From CAXBGS01 sp963975425 (GTDB lineage Bacteria > Planctomycetota > Planctomycetia > Pirellulales > Pirellulaceae): a stretch of 64,000 nt of DNA. Below the pieces are notes generated by a model that was given only the letters and a program-made list of their open reading frames with translations, was not told where the DNA came from and did not search any database. The position numbers and the translations under genes were made by a program. Positions 16,505 through 25,135 of this stretch are shown piece by piece. Each line of letters begins with the position of its first letter. The first letter of the stretch is position 1. The DNA lies in NCBI GenBank assembly GCA_963975425.1, contig CAXBGS010000004.1, positions 604,972 to 668,971 on the forward strand, read 5' to 3'.

Positions 16505-18769
16505 TTAGCGACGTCCGCCGCCGCCGCTTCGGCCACGACCTCCGCCGCCACCGCCGCTTCCGCCACGCCGACGTCGTGGGCGATCATCGTCGCCGCCGCG
16601 GTCGCCACGATCACCGTCGTCGCCTCCGCCGCCACCGGCAGCTTCGAAGACGGACGCAAGAGGATCCTCTTCGCCCAATTCTTCCAGAGCCTTACGGCGA
16701 CTGAGTTTCACACGATCGTGCTCATCGACGTCGATGACCAAGACTTTCATTTCATCACCAACGTGAATCGCCTTGTCGATGCTGCTGACGTAACCGCTGC
16801 TCATTTCGCTGATGTGACATAGACCGTCACGTCCGGGCAAGATTTCGACGAACGCGCCAAATTCCTTGATACTGCTGACGGTACCATCATAGATTTTGCC
16901 GATCTGGACGGTCGCCGTGCAAGCTTCCACAGCCTTCATCGCGCTCTCGGCCGACTCTTTGCTGCTGCTGGCGACCAAGACGGTTCCGTCGTCGTCGACT
17001 TCGATGACCGCGCCGGTCGTTTCTTGGATGCCACGGATATTCTTTCCGCCCGGTCCGATCAGGGCACCGATCTTGTCCGGCGAAATCTTCGTGCGAAGCA
17101 ACCGCGGTGCGGTTGGTGAGATTTCGCGACGCGGACGAGAGATGGTCGTCAACATCTTGCGAAGAATTTCAATCCGTGCTTCGCGCGACTGTTTCAGCGT
17201 CGCACGAATGATGTCGTCGTTGATGCCGGTGACTTTCAGGTCCAACTGAATACCGGTGATTCCGTTTTGCGTCCCGGCAATCTTGAAGTCCATGTCGCCG
17301 AAGTGATCTTCGGTTCCAAGAATGTCCGTCAACAATACCCAGTCGTCGGGTGAGTTGCGGACCAGACCGACCGAGATACCGGCAACCGGATTGCTGATCG
17401 GAACGCCCGAAGCCATCAGGCCCAAGGTCGCACCACACACCGAAGCCATCGAACTGCTCCCGTTGGATTCCAGAATGTCACTGATGACGCGGATCGTGTA
17501 CGGGAAGTCATCGGCCGATGGTAGAACCGGCGCGACACTTCGTTCGGCCAAGCAGCCGTGTCCGATTTCGCGACGACCAGGGCCACGGATGGGACGACAT
17601 TCACCGACCGAGAACGATGGGAAATTGTAGTCCAGCATGAACTTCTTGCTGTACTCGTCCATCAAACCGTCGACGCGTTGCTCATCGCGGGCGGTCCCCA
17701 ATGCGATTGTCACAAGTGCTTGTGTTTCGCCACGTTGGAACAAGGCCGATCCGTGCACCTTGGGAAGCAAGTCCGTTTCGCAGTAAATCGCACGCAAGCT
17801 GCTGTTGTCGCGTCCGTCCGGACGCGTGCCTGCGACGATCAAATCACGAACGACTTTTTCTTCCAAGTCATGCCAAACCGACTTGAATCGCTTTTCGCAG
17901 ATAGCGCCATCAGCGTTGGGATCGGGAATGACTTCACTCATCGCGCGGTCGCGCAGTTCCTTGACGGCGTTTGCGCGGTTCGCCTTGCCGTCGGTTTGCT
18001 GTGCGGCACGGAACTGGTCGTAGTAGGCGTCGTTTAGACGCTGGAAAAGCCCGTCGTCTTCTGGCGGAATGTACTCTTTCTTGGTCGGATTGACCTTTTG
18101 ATACAGCTCTTCCTGCAGGTCAATCACTTCGCGAATGACGTTGTGAGCGAACTGAATCGCTTCCATCATTTCGTCTTCGGGCATTTCATGAGCAAAGCCC
18201 TCGATCATGGCGACTTGCTCACGCGAGCCGCTGACGATCATGTCCAACTCGCTTTCTTCGAGATCTTCGTTCGTGGGGAACGCGACCAATTTGCCGTCGA
18301 CCTTGCCGACGCGGACCGAACCAAGAGGGCCTTGGAAAGGCAACTCGCTGATGTGCAGTGCGGCTGCAGCGCCATTCATCGCCAGCACGTCGCCATCGTT
18401 TTGCAAATCACTTGCAACGACAAACGCTTGGACCTGTACTTCGTCCTTGTAACCTTCCGGCCACAGTGGTCGGATCGGCCGGTCCATCAAACGCGCACTC
18501 AGCGTTTCTTTGGTGCTCGGGCGGCCTTCACGCTTGAGGAAACCACCGGGGAATTTACCTGCGGCGGCCAACCTTTCGCGGTAGTCGCACATCAACGGGA
18601 AAAAGTCGAGTCCCGGACGTGGGTCACTTGAGGCGGCTGCCACGAGGACGACGGTTTCACCATATTGCACGACGACACAACCGGCCGCCTGCTTGGCCAA
18701 CTGGCCCGTTTCAAACGAGAGCGTTTGTCCGCCGATTTCTTTTTCGACCCTGATCTTTTTTTCTGTCAC
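16505..18769 (-). CDS. pnp: Polyribonucleotide nucleotidyltransferase (PNPase)
   Basis: The protein has the full PNPase order: RNase PH domain 1 from the N-terminus (KEIGGQTLSFETGQLAKQA, FFPLMCDYRERLAAAGKFPGGF), the helical linker, and RNase PH domain 2 (RPDGRDNSSLRAI, GECRPIRGPGRREIGHGCLAERSV). A KH domain (KISPDKIGALIGPGGKNIR) and an S1 domain (GTVSSIKEFGAFVEILPGRDGL) follow. The catalytic phosphate-binding and metal-binding Asp segment (DFPYTIRVISDILESNGSSSMA, DILGTEDHFGDMDFK) is intact. A Gly/Arg-rich tail of ~45 residues follows the S1 domain and may add RNA binding. It degrades RNA 3'-5' by phosphorolysis. I take GTG at 18769, nine bases after GGAAGG; a TTG two codons earlier is possible. 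Confidence 0.97.
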   Translation of the reverse strand: MTEKKIRVEKEIGGQTLSFETGQLAKQAAGCVVVQYGETVVLVAAASSDPRPGLDFFPLMCDYRERLAAAGKFPGGFLKREGRPSTKETLSARLMDRPIRPLWPEGYKDEVQVQAFVVASDLQNDGDVLAMNGAAAALHISELPFQGPLGSVRVGKVDGKLVAFPTNEDLEESELDMIVSGSREQVAMIEGFAHEMPEDEMMEAIQFAHNVIREVIDLQEELYQKVNPTKKEYIPPEDDGLFQRLNDAYYDQFRAAQQTDGKANRANAVKELRDRAMSEVIPDPNADGAICEKRFKSVWHDLEEKVVRDLIVAGTRPDGRDNSSLRAIYCETDLLPKVHGSALFQRGETQALVTIALGTARDEQRVDGLMDEYSKKFMLDYNFPSFSVGECRPIRGPGRREIGHGCLAERSVAPVLPSADDFPYTIRVISDILESNGSSSMASVCGATLGLMASGVPISNPVAGISVGLVRNSPDDWVLLTDILGTEDHFGDMDFKIAGTQNGITGIQLDLKVTGINDDIIRATLKQSREARIEILRKMLTTISRPRREISPTAPRLLRTKISPDKIGALIGPGGKNIRGIQETTGAVIEVDDDGTVLVASSSKESAESAMKAVEACTATVQIGKIYDGTVSSIKEFGAFVEILPGRDGLCHISEMSSGYVSSIDKAIHVGDEMKVLVIDVDEHDRVKLSRRKALEELGEEDPLASVFEAAGGGGGDDGDRGDRGGDDDRPRRRRGGSGGGGGGRGRSGGGGRR

Positions 18770-19056
18770 TTTCAATTTCCTTCCATCAACCTTCTTGAAC
18801 TACACATCACGCGCCACACAGTACCGACTGCAAAACGCGAACAACTACATGAAACGGCCGCATCAACAGCGCAGCCGCTCACGACAAATACATAACGGGA
18901 GCGACACCAAGAGCAGTGCCGGTACATCGACCGGCCGCATAACAAAGCATGCGCCAATCCGCGGTGTGGCGAAGAGAGAAGTTGCACGAGCCTCCCACAA
19001 ACAATTTATGTTCGCAGGGTGTTCGGCGGTTGCCATCTAAGCGACTCGGGTTGGCG

Positions 19057-19102
19057 GGCACCGATCGGCAAGAGCCTGGCCTTGGCCAGGTCGGCCGGTG
19101 CC
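19057..19102 (-). other. rpsO-pnp intercistronic stem-loop
   Basis: In the 365 bases between pnp and rpsO, an inner perfect stem CCTGGCC/GGCCAGG with a 2-nt loop is enclosed by GGCACCG/CGGTGCC. It lies about 33 bases downstream of the rpsO stop on the transcribed strand. No U-run follows, so it could be an rpsO transcript end or a processing site comparable to the structured rpsO-pnp junction known in enteric bacteria. I see no gene in the rest of this gap. Confidence 0.55.
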
Positions 19103-19134
19103 GGACACGCCAAAAGCCAGACGAGCCGACGGGG

Positions 19135-19404
19135 CTACTTTCGAATGCCCAATTTTCCGATGATGTCGAGATAACGCTGGGGGTCTTCGCCCCGCACGTA
19201 ATCAAGCAAACGGCGGCGACGGCTGACCAACCCCAGCAATCCACGTCGCGAGGCATAATCCTTGCGATGCGTCCGCATGTGTTCAGTCAACCCATTGATA
19301 CGCTCGGTCAAGATTGCAATTTGCACCTCAGGCGAGCCGGTATCGGCATCCGCTTTTTGGAAGTCGCCGATTACCTGTTTCTTTCGCTCTTTCGAGATCG
19401 TCAT
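19135..19404 (-). CDS. rpsO: 30S ribosomal protein S15
   Basis: The 89-residue length and sequence match S15 throughout: MTISKERKKQVI start, TGSPEVQIAILTERINGLTEH in the middle and the C-terminal SRRRLLDYVRGEDPQRY. It binds 16S rRNA in the platform of the small subunit. It lies upstream of pnp on the same strand, the usual rpsO-pnp pairing of bacteria. ATG start. Confidence 0.98.
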   Translation of the reverse strand: MTISKERKKQVIGDFQKADADTGSPEVQIAILTERINGLTEHMRTHRKDYASRRGLLGLVSRRRRLLDYVRGEDPQRYLDIIGKLGIRK

Positions 19405-19515
19405 TCGTTTCTAATTCTGTTTCGTCGGTCTATCACTCACATTATTGGGCCGTAGTTTACCGCTACGCCCCACGGACGCAACGGCAAATTGGCCCTTCCC
19501 ACCCCGAAATCCCGC

Positions 19516-19540
19516 AAGAAAGCCCGCCAGGAGGCCGGGA
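19516..19540 (-). terminator. Possible terminator after cysC
   Basis: On the minus strand a GC-rich imperfect hairpin (CCCGGCC ... GGCGGG) is followed by CTTTCTT. It lies between the cysC stop and rpsO and could end the cysC transcript. The stem has a bulge, so support is weak. Confidence 0.35.
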
Positions 19541-19634
19541 CCAAGTCCTGGTCATGCCGAGCCCACCGGTCGCGGCCGTTGCATCCCCCGGCGGGCAAAG
19601 AGCTGTCACAGCGGCGGGTTGCGCCAGCCCGCCA

Positions 19635-20318
19635 CTAGCCGGTTCGCCGCTGCAAGAACCGCAAGACTTCGGTCGCTTGGTCGGCGGGAGAGCGGTCATT
19701 GCCGCCGATGATTCGTAATTCGGGTTTCAATGGCGGTTCATAGGGAGCGCTAATTCCAGTGAAATTTGCCAGCTCGCCGGCCCTGGCCTTTTTGTACAGG
19801 CCCTTGGGGTCACGAGTTTCACACACATCCAGCGGTGTGTCGACGAAGACTTCGATGAAATCGCCTGCCCGTCCCGCCGCTTCAACGATCCGCCGCACCC
19901 TGTCGCGATCCCGCCGATACGGACTGACGAAAGCGGCCAAGGTGATCAGTCCGGCCGACGCCATCAACGAAGCGACTGACCCGATCCGGCGAATGTTCTC
20001 TTCTCGATCAACCTCGCCAAACCCCAAACCGAAACGTTCCGCAAACGCCGCGTCATGCTCTTGGGCCAAGACCGCCGACGGTGCGCATAATCCGTGACGA
20101 ATATTATCGCCATCGAGCAACGTCGTCGCTCGGCCCGATTCATGAAGCTGGCGGTCAAGTTCGTTCGCAATCGTGCTCTTGCCACACCCGCTGAGCCCGG
20201 TGAACCATAACACGACGCCGCGCTGTCCCAACAGCCGTTCGCGAGACTCACGCGAAACGGTTTGATCGTGCCAAACGATATTTTCCGATGGATTTTCAGA
20301 TGACTCGCGACCGGTCAT
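19635..20318 (-). CDS. cysC: Adenylylsulfate (APS) kinase
   Basis: Walker A motif GLSGCGKST at residues 41-49, the LLDGDNIRHGL segment, DREENIRRIG, AAFVSPYRRDRD, EVFVDTPLDVCETRDPKGLYKKARAGE and the final FTGISAPYEPP follow the CysC pattern exactly. It phosphorylates APS to PAPS in the cytosol. An insertion of about 18 residues (79-97, with AQEHDAAFAERF) separates HGLC from the GFGEVDREEN segment relative to E. coli CysC; this is near the active-site lid. The gene stands alone: no cysD or cysN neighbours, so it may serve sulfation (for example by the sulfotransferase at 12 kb) rather than assimilation. Confidence 0.94.
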   Translation of the reverse strand: MTGRESSENPSENIVWHDQTVSRESRERLLGQRGVVLWFTGLSGCGKSTIANELDRQLHESGRATTLLDGDNIRHGLCAPSAVLAQEHDAAFAERFGLGFGEVDREENIRRIGSVASLMASAGLITLAAFVSPYRRDRDRVRRIVEAAGRAGDFIEVFVDTPLDVCETRDPKGLYKKARAGELANFTGISAPYEPPLKPELRIIGGNDRSPADQATEVLRFLQRRTG

Positions 20319-20375
20319 GAGCGGGTCTCGCAGGAATTTGGATTAAGGAAAAGGTGGAAGCCGTCCGCTGCCGGG

Positions 20376-20431
20376 CTGGAGTGCTGGAGTGCAGGCGTAC
20401 TGGAGTGCAGGCGTACTGGAGTGCTGGCGAA
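20376..20431. repeat. 16-bp tandem repeat downstream of the SUKH-like gene
   Basis: Two full copies of CTGGAGTGCAGGCGTA, a third degenerate copy (CTGGAGTGCTGGCGAA) and a leading half copy end two bases before the stop codon of the neighbouring minus-strand gene. Confidence 0.85.
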
Positions 20432-20432
20432 A

Positions 20433-21881
20433 TCAAATCCGATATCGTGCCGCCAGACAAGCACGATGGGCTTGCGCAACTGCGGCACGCGCCGCTTGCC
20501 CCGCGTGATTTGCCGACCGGACGATCGAATCGAGTAAATCGCCGAACGATGTCATCGGCTCAGCGCCTAAATCCCACCCCGCGTTTCGCTCCAGCAAGTA
20601 AGCATCGGCAAATCGCCCTTGTTCGAACGCCGTCGTGGCCAGATCACGCCAATAGTCGCAAACTTCTCGACGACGCTGTTGAGGGTCATGCATCCCGACT
20701 CGTCGCAAATAGTCATCTTCGCTAACAACGCTCGGCTGCATCTGCATCATGCGTGCGACCGAGAACTTGCCGACACAGCCCGTTTCCCAATGCGTCCGCA
20801 GCCGCACGGATTGATCGGTAAATACCGAACAAGCGCTTGCGGACCGGTATGCCGACATGGCGGAATCAATGTCGTGATCGCGTTCGGCTGTGTATCCCAA
20901 AATTTCCCATGCCCACGCCAACGTCGGATCGATCTCAGTCACCGCGCGGCAATGTGACTTTGCCGCTGCCCAATCTTGTTGGTCCACAAACGGCTCGCCG
21001 GACAGCTCGGCAATTTGTGCGTAGCGATCATCGGGGATCCGCTTAGCATCAAACGTCCACTCCACCATTTGTTCCCAGGGGACATTCCATTCCGCGGCAA
21101 GCTTTGGATCCATAAATGCGGTGATCGATTGGTGCAGCGCGTCCTGAACCGCTTCACAGCGGACTGCCACTTCGGCAACGTGATGTTGGATCAATTTTGC
21201 GGCAACGGTTTCACTGTCTTGTTTACCGCTGAGCAACGCCGCCACATCCCCAGGCAAATACTTCGCGGCCCAATCCAACAGCGGATCCGCGGCAACGCCG
21301 TCGACCTCGGCAAAACGTGCCAACTCGGCAGCGTCCGGGCGTGGATTCTCGGCAGGAATGGAGTGCCGTCGCCGGGTCCCGGGTAATTGCAAACTCAGTG
21401 CGTCAAATGCAAACGCTTCGGACAACGTTCGTCCCCAAGGAATCCAGTCGCCGCCGCCGTGATACCACTGCACGATCTCGGCCACGCGATCGTGCTGATC
21501 GACTCGCATGCACAACCAATCGCCAGCGGAATTTCCGCTGATCGGTAACAAGTCACATGGCATCAAAGCCGGCCAAATGGACTCGGGGGCATCAACCAGC
21601 AATTCACTGGGATGAATCGGCTGCCGATATTCACCACGGCCACTCTCATTCCACATCTCGCGATCGAACCAATCCACCAGCTCATCGGAGAGTTCACAAT
21701 GAAACCGCGCAGCGATTTTCGATGCCCAACGAGACCGGCTCGCATCGCTGTTGGATCGGTCGTGTTCTGCGGCTTCGGTCACGCGCGGCGGCTGCGAAAA
21801 AACGGATAAGAAAAGCGGGCTCGATGCCACTGCGGCAAAGACAAAGTTGCCCACCCGGCAAACATGGAATCGACCACTCAC
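20433..21881 (-). CDS. SUKH (SMI1/KNR4)-like protein with a helical C-terminal region
   Basis: Not firmly recognised. The N-terminal third has a pattern typical of SUKH superfamily proteins: a helix with LSDELVDWFDREMWNE, then WPALMPCDLLPISGNSAGDWLCM (the 'L-P-hydrophobic-G/S-x-N-x-x-G-D' core), then aromatic strands (VQWYHGGGDWIPWG). The middle and C-terminal parts are helical, and around ALAWAWEILGYTAERDHDIDSAMSAYRSA look like one or two TPR-type helices. SUKH proteins often act as immunity or scaffold proteins, but there is no toxin gene beside it. The GTG start has no ribosome binding site and the first ~30 residues look like a hydrophobic leader or misassigned upstream sequence, so the true start may be further in. 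Confidence 0.65.
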   Translation of the reverse strand: MSGRFHVCRVGNFVFAAVASSPLFLSVFSQPPRVTEAAEHDRSNSDASRSRWASKIAARFHCELSDELVDWFDREMWNESGRGEYRQPIHPSELLVDAPESIWPALMPCDLLPISGNSAGDWLCMRVDQHDRVAEIVQWYHGGGDWIPWGRTLSEAFAFDALSLQLPGTRRRHSIPAENPRPDAAELARFAEVDGVAADPLLDWAAKYLPGDVAALLSGKQDSETVAAKLIQHHVAEVAVRCEAVQDALHQSITAFMDPKLAAEWNVPWEQMVEWTFDAKRIPDDRYAQIAELSGEPFVDQQDWAAAKSHCRAVTEIDPTLAWAWEILGYTAERDHDIDSAMSAYRSASACSVFTDQSVRLRTHWETGCVGKFSVARMMQMQPSVVSEDDYLRRVGMHDPQQRRREVCDYWRDLATTAFEQGRFADAYLLERNAGWDLGAEPMTSFGDLLDSIVRSANHAGQAARAAVAQAHRACLAARYRI

Positions 21882-21972
21882 ACTAGCCCGCTCGAATCAC
21901 TCGAAGCAAGGGGATTGCTGGCCAGATTGACACCGAGGCGACGATTTTCGACGTGAAACAACACGTTATGGC

Positions 21973-23262
21973 CTAGATCGATTCACACGTCGACAAATTC
22001 CCGTCGGCATCAAAGGACAGTTCGCTCGGTTCGCACAAAATTTCAAGCCGGTCGTCGCCGCTTGCTTGATCCCAGTACGCTTCGCTGCAAGCCAGCTCGC
22101 TGACCCGAAGCGTATCCCGGATCCACAGCCACTGCAGGTCCTGAACCGACAGGCGTCCCGACTGGGTCGTCGCCACCGACAAGACCTCGTGATCGGTCGG
22201 CAAATGGATCGGGATGGCGCCGGCGGTGGGATGCCCGCTGGTCAGACAATTGATTCGCGTTGCGTCAACGTTCATTTGTTGCACCACGCGACTGCGACAG
22301 TATTCTGCGATCCCGATGCCACTGGCGTTACCCGCCGTTTGATCAGTGAGAGCGCGCACATAGATCTGGCGGATTTTTGGGAACTCATCCGGTGCCGCCA
22401 ACTTGTCATTGAACTTACGGCCGATCAAGTTGGTGTCCATTCCGGTGCCGCTGATCTCCTTGCCGATTTGGTCGACAATCAGTAGATCGGCATGATCAAA
22501 CGGCAATCGAGGCATACGGTTCTTTGCCGCCTGCAACAATGGTGGCTCATCGGCGAGAAACCGCTCCGCTGCAACAGCATGCACGCTGGAAGTTTCATCA
22601 AAAGCATCTTCGACGATAGCCAAGCCGAGCCTGACCGGCAATTTGGCAAGAATCATTGACACGATTTCTGGTGCGATGCGGTCGAGCCGGTAATCGTATT
22701 TTGCAAACACTTGGTGATAGAGCGCCGCGCCGCGATGCTTCCCCAGTCCAATCAGCAACATCTTCACCAACCCGCTTTCGAACTCACCGACCAAGCGGGT
22801 ATGCGGTTTGACCCGATTGATCAGCAGCACATGATCCGCCGTGCTCGCGATTGCGTCGAAGTGTACCTCGATCCCGTCACCGGTCTTACCAACGACGACC
22901 GTGTCCATCGATGCGCCGATTTCACACCCCATCGCTGCCGCACTGACGCCCAGGGAATCCAACACTTTCGTTTGACCTTCCGCCGTCGCGCCGCCATGGC
23001 TGCCCATCGCCGGAACAATCACGGGCACACCGCCCATCACGGTGACCTCGTCAACGACTTGCTTGACAATCATCACCAGGTTCGCGATCCCTCGGCTGCC
23101 GACGGCAATCGCGACGCGCTGGCCGGGAAAGATTGTTGACGACAGGTCCGATGTCGCAAGCGCCTCGCTGACCGCGGTTGCCACATCGTCAAGACGATGT
23201 GATTCGAATCGTTGCCGAACACGAAAGAAACGCGGCAAGGGCTGCGATGGATTGGCGATCAC
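21973..23262 (-). CDS. LarA-like (DUF2088) lactate racemase superfamily protein
   Basis: The N-terminal half matches the LarA/DUF2088 fold: GQRVAIAVGSRGIANL, then VIVPAMGSHGGATAEGQ, and later LLINRVKPHTRLVGEFESGL and KMLLIGLGKHRGAALYH, where a Lys and a His of the type used to hold the nickel-pincer cofactor occur. The C-terminal half continues with LLIVDQIGKEISGTGMDTN. LarA relatives are racemases or epimerases of 2-hydroxyacids and sugars acids that use a nickel-pincer nucleotide; the maturation genes larB, larC and larE are not in this window. The start is GTG and overlaps the stop of the DUF1570 gene by four bases (GTGA). The substrate is unknown. Confidence 0.82.
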   Translation of the reverse strand: MIANPSQPLPRFFRVRQRFESHRLDDVATAVSEALATSDLSSTIFPGQRVAIAVGSRGIANLVMIVKQVVDEVTVMGGVPVIVPAMGSHGGATAEGQTKVLDSLGVSAAAMGCEIGASMDTVVVGKTGDGIEVHFDAIASTADHVLLINRVKPHTRLVGEFESGLVKMLLIGLGKHRGAALYHQVFAKYDYRLDRIAPEIVSMILAKLPVRLGLAIVEDAFDETSSVHAVAAERFLADEPPLLQAAKNRMPRLPFDHADLLIVDQIGKEISGTGMDTNLIGRKFNDKLAAPDEFPKIRQIYVRALTDQTAGNASGIGIAEYCRSRVVQQMNVDATRINCLTSGHPTAGAIPIHLPTDHEVLSVATTQSGRLSVQDLQWLWIRDTLRVSELACSEAYWDQASGDDRLEILCEPSELSFDADGNLSTCESI

Positions 23263-25100
23263 GGTTCATGCACCTGCAAAGGATTGATCTGCAACTCGGG
23301 ATATTGACTTGCGAGCCGCTTGAGGGCCTCATCCGAAACATTCGTGCGTTGCAAGTCGACGTACCGCAATCCTTTCAAGCTGCCAATCGCTCCAAGAGCC
23401 TCGTCAGAAACCTGGGTGCCGGTCAGCCATAACGTTTCGATCGTTTCGGAACGTTCAATCGCATCCACCACCACATCATTGACCTTGGTAAAACTTAGGT
23501 CCAGTTCGCGCAGTCGGCTCGCGCCGGACAACCAAGTCGCGATGGAATTGTCGATGCGTGTTCCTTCCAGTGACAATTGTTCCAGCAAGGAAGGATCGGG
23601 CACAAGCCGGCAGACATCATCGACTGAGACGGGCAACCGAGACAGATCCAACCACTGCATCGACGAGCTTGCCGGAATCGACGACAGTCCCATTGGCGAG
23701 ACTTCGCATCCCGCCAAACACAATTGCTTTAGTGGATAGGAAATCGCGTTTGCTTGGATCGAGTCGTCATCGATCACCAAGAACCGCTTCAAGCCTCGAT
23801 CGATATCGCCGGGTATTTTCACACCCGCGATGTCGCAGTCGATTTTGTAAAGCTCGGCCAGCTTAGAATAGACCCACTGCCGAGCCACCGCGTCTCCACG
23901 ATCCATCAAGTGATGGGTTTGCGCGATCGCATAGGCGTACCACCGCGCAATGTCGGGTCGTTTCTGAGCGGCGAGCCTGCCGTCGGCCGCGAGCTCTGCG
24001 AATGACATTTCGTCGCCACCGACGAACACGCGGTGGCGCGCGAATTGAAGTCGCGGCGCGTCCCAGCCTCCGACCGTTGCCGTGCTGTCACTCAGCCTCA
24101 TCGATTCAAAGTAACCGGCAATCCCCTCGATTAGCCAAAAGCCGGACTCTTCGGCGGGCATGTCGCGGCCCAGCGACGACCGCGTTGCCTCGCGAAACAA
24201 TTGATGGACCATTTCATGTCGCCGTGTTCCACGATCAGGGACGGGCGAAGCGTAGAGAAAGGTCGTTTGTTTTTGGTCATGGTAAAAACCGGTCGACCGT
24301 TCGATTCCCGGCATCGATTGACCGAGTGTTCGTTTGTACTCATTCGCGTCGCGAAACAGAACGACTTGCAATTTCCGCCGGACCGAAATCCGAGCGTTCG
24401 TTGACTTCAAGTGGTCCGCAATTTCGATATCGTTGCTGACGTCTCTCAGCGACGTCGAGACCTGCGCACTGCCTTCCCACAGCGGAAAAAACATCTGTGT
24501 CCAGGCCCAATAGCACCGTTCTAGATCGATCGCAACTTCGCGACTCGCATCCGCATCGGCACGGCTAAAGATCGTGAAGTGCGGAGTGTCGACCTGGGAA
24601 TAACTTCCAAGCCGCCAGCCGAGCCACCGCGGCGCGCTGCGTCCTCGTCGCGGCACGGCTTCCACGTCGGACTTCAGAGGCAACCCCAGAAACCGCCGAA
24701 CGGCGACATTGGCCGGATCGGCCAGATGAGCGTCCCACACGCGTGAATACGACCGCCATCCGTCAGACGCCTGATCGCCGAACGCTTCGTCGGCAAAGAC
24801 CGCGCCGGGGCGATGCGTCGACCTCGCGGTGGCAGGGTTCGCGTCGAGCGAGCGGGCATCTTGCGATCGGGAATTCAACGGCCCGATTTCCACGTGGCTC
24901 GATGCGGCGGCTTGGCGGTCGGCGGCATGAGGAATCACGCACGTCGTGCGGTCGGCGGCAGTCCCGATGCTCGCACCCCAAGCCAACAGGACAACCGCGA
25001 ACTGCCAGAGCTGTGGCAAGGAAAATGACGCGATCTTGAATAGGGCGACCGTGATTGGATTCTGCATCGACCGCGAGTACTCGTTAAACTGTCTGGACAC
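23259..25100 (-). CDS. DUF1570 metallopeptidase-like protein with C-terminal leucine-rich repeats
   Basis: A 613-residue protein with a hydrophobic signal segment at ~20-47, a DUF1570-type gluzincin domain and LRRs at the end. The zinc motif HEMVH is at 295-299, with the third ligand candidate Glu325 in WLIEGIAGYFESM. The LRR region (~470-610) shows three or four blocks such as LRELDLSFTKVNDVVVDAI and LRYVDLQRTNVSDEALKRL. It is likely periplasmic or surface attached. The GTG start is preferred because GGAGG lies seven bases upstream; the next Met would have none. It is co-translated with the LarA-like gene and divergent from a sulfatase 35 bases away, so both promoters overlap. Confidence 0.82.
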   Translation of the reverse strand: MSRQFNEYSRSMQNPITVALFKIASFSLPQLWQFAVVLLAWGASIGTAADRTTCVIPHAADRQAAASSHVEIGPLNSRSQDARSLDANPATARSTHRPGAVFADEAFGDQASDGWRSYSRVWDAHLADPANVAVRRFLGLPLKSDVEAVPRRGRSAPRWLGWRLGSYSQVDTPHFTIFSRADADASREVAIDLERCYWAWTQMFFPLWEGSAQVSTSLRDVSNDIEIADHLKSTNARISVRRKLQVVLFRDANEYKRTLGQSMPGIERSTGFYHDQKQTTFLYASPVPDRGTRRHEMVHQLFREATRSSLGRDMPAEESGFWLIEGIAGYFESMRLSDSTATVGGWDAPRLQFARHRVFVGGDEMSFAELAADGRLAAQKRPDIARWYAYAIAQTHHLMDRGDAVARQWVYSKLAELYKIDCDIAGVKIPGDIDRGLKRFLVIDDDSIQANAISYPLKQLCLAGCEVSPMGLSSIPASSSMQWLDLSRLPVSVDDVCRLVPDPSLLEQLSLEGTRIDNSIATWLSGASRLRELDLSFTKVNDVVVDAIERSETIETLWLTGTQVSDEALGAIGSLKGLRYVDLQRTNVSDEALKRLASQYPELQINPLQVHEP

Positions 25101-25135
25101 CTTCCCACCTCCTTCCTTTGTTGACCACCAAGTCT

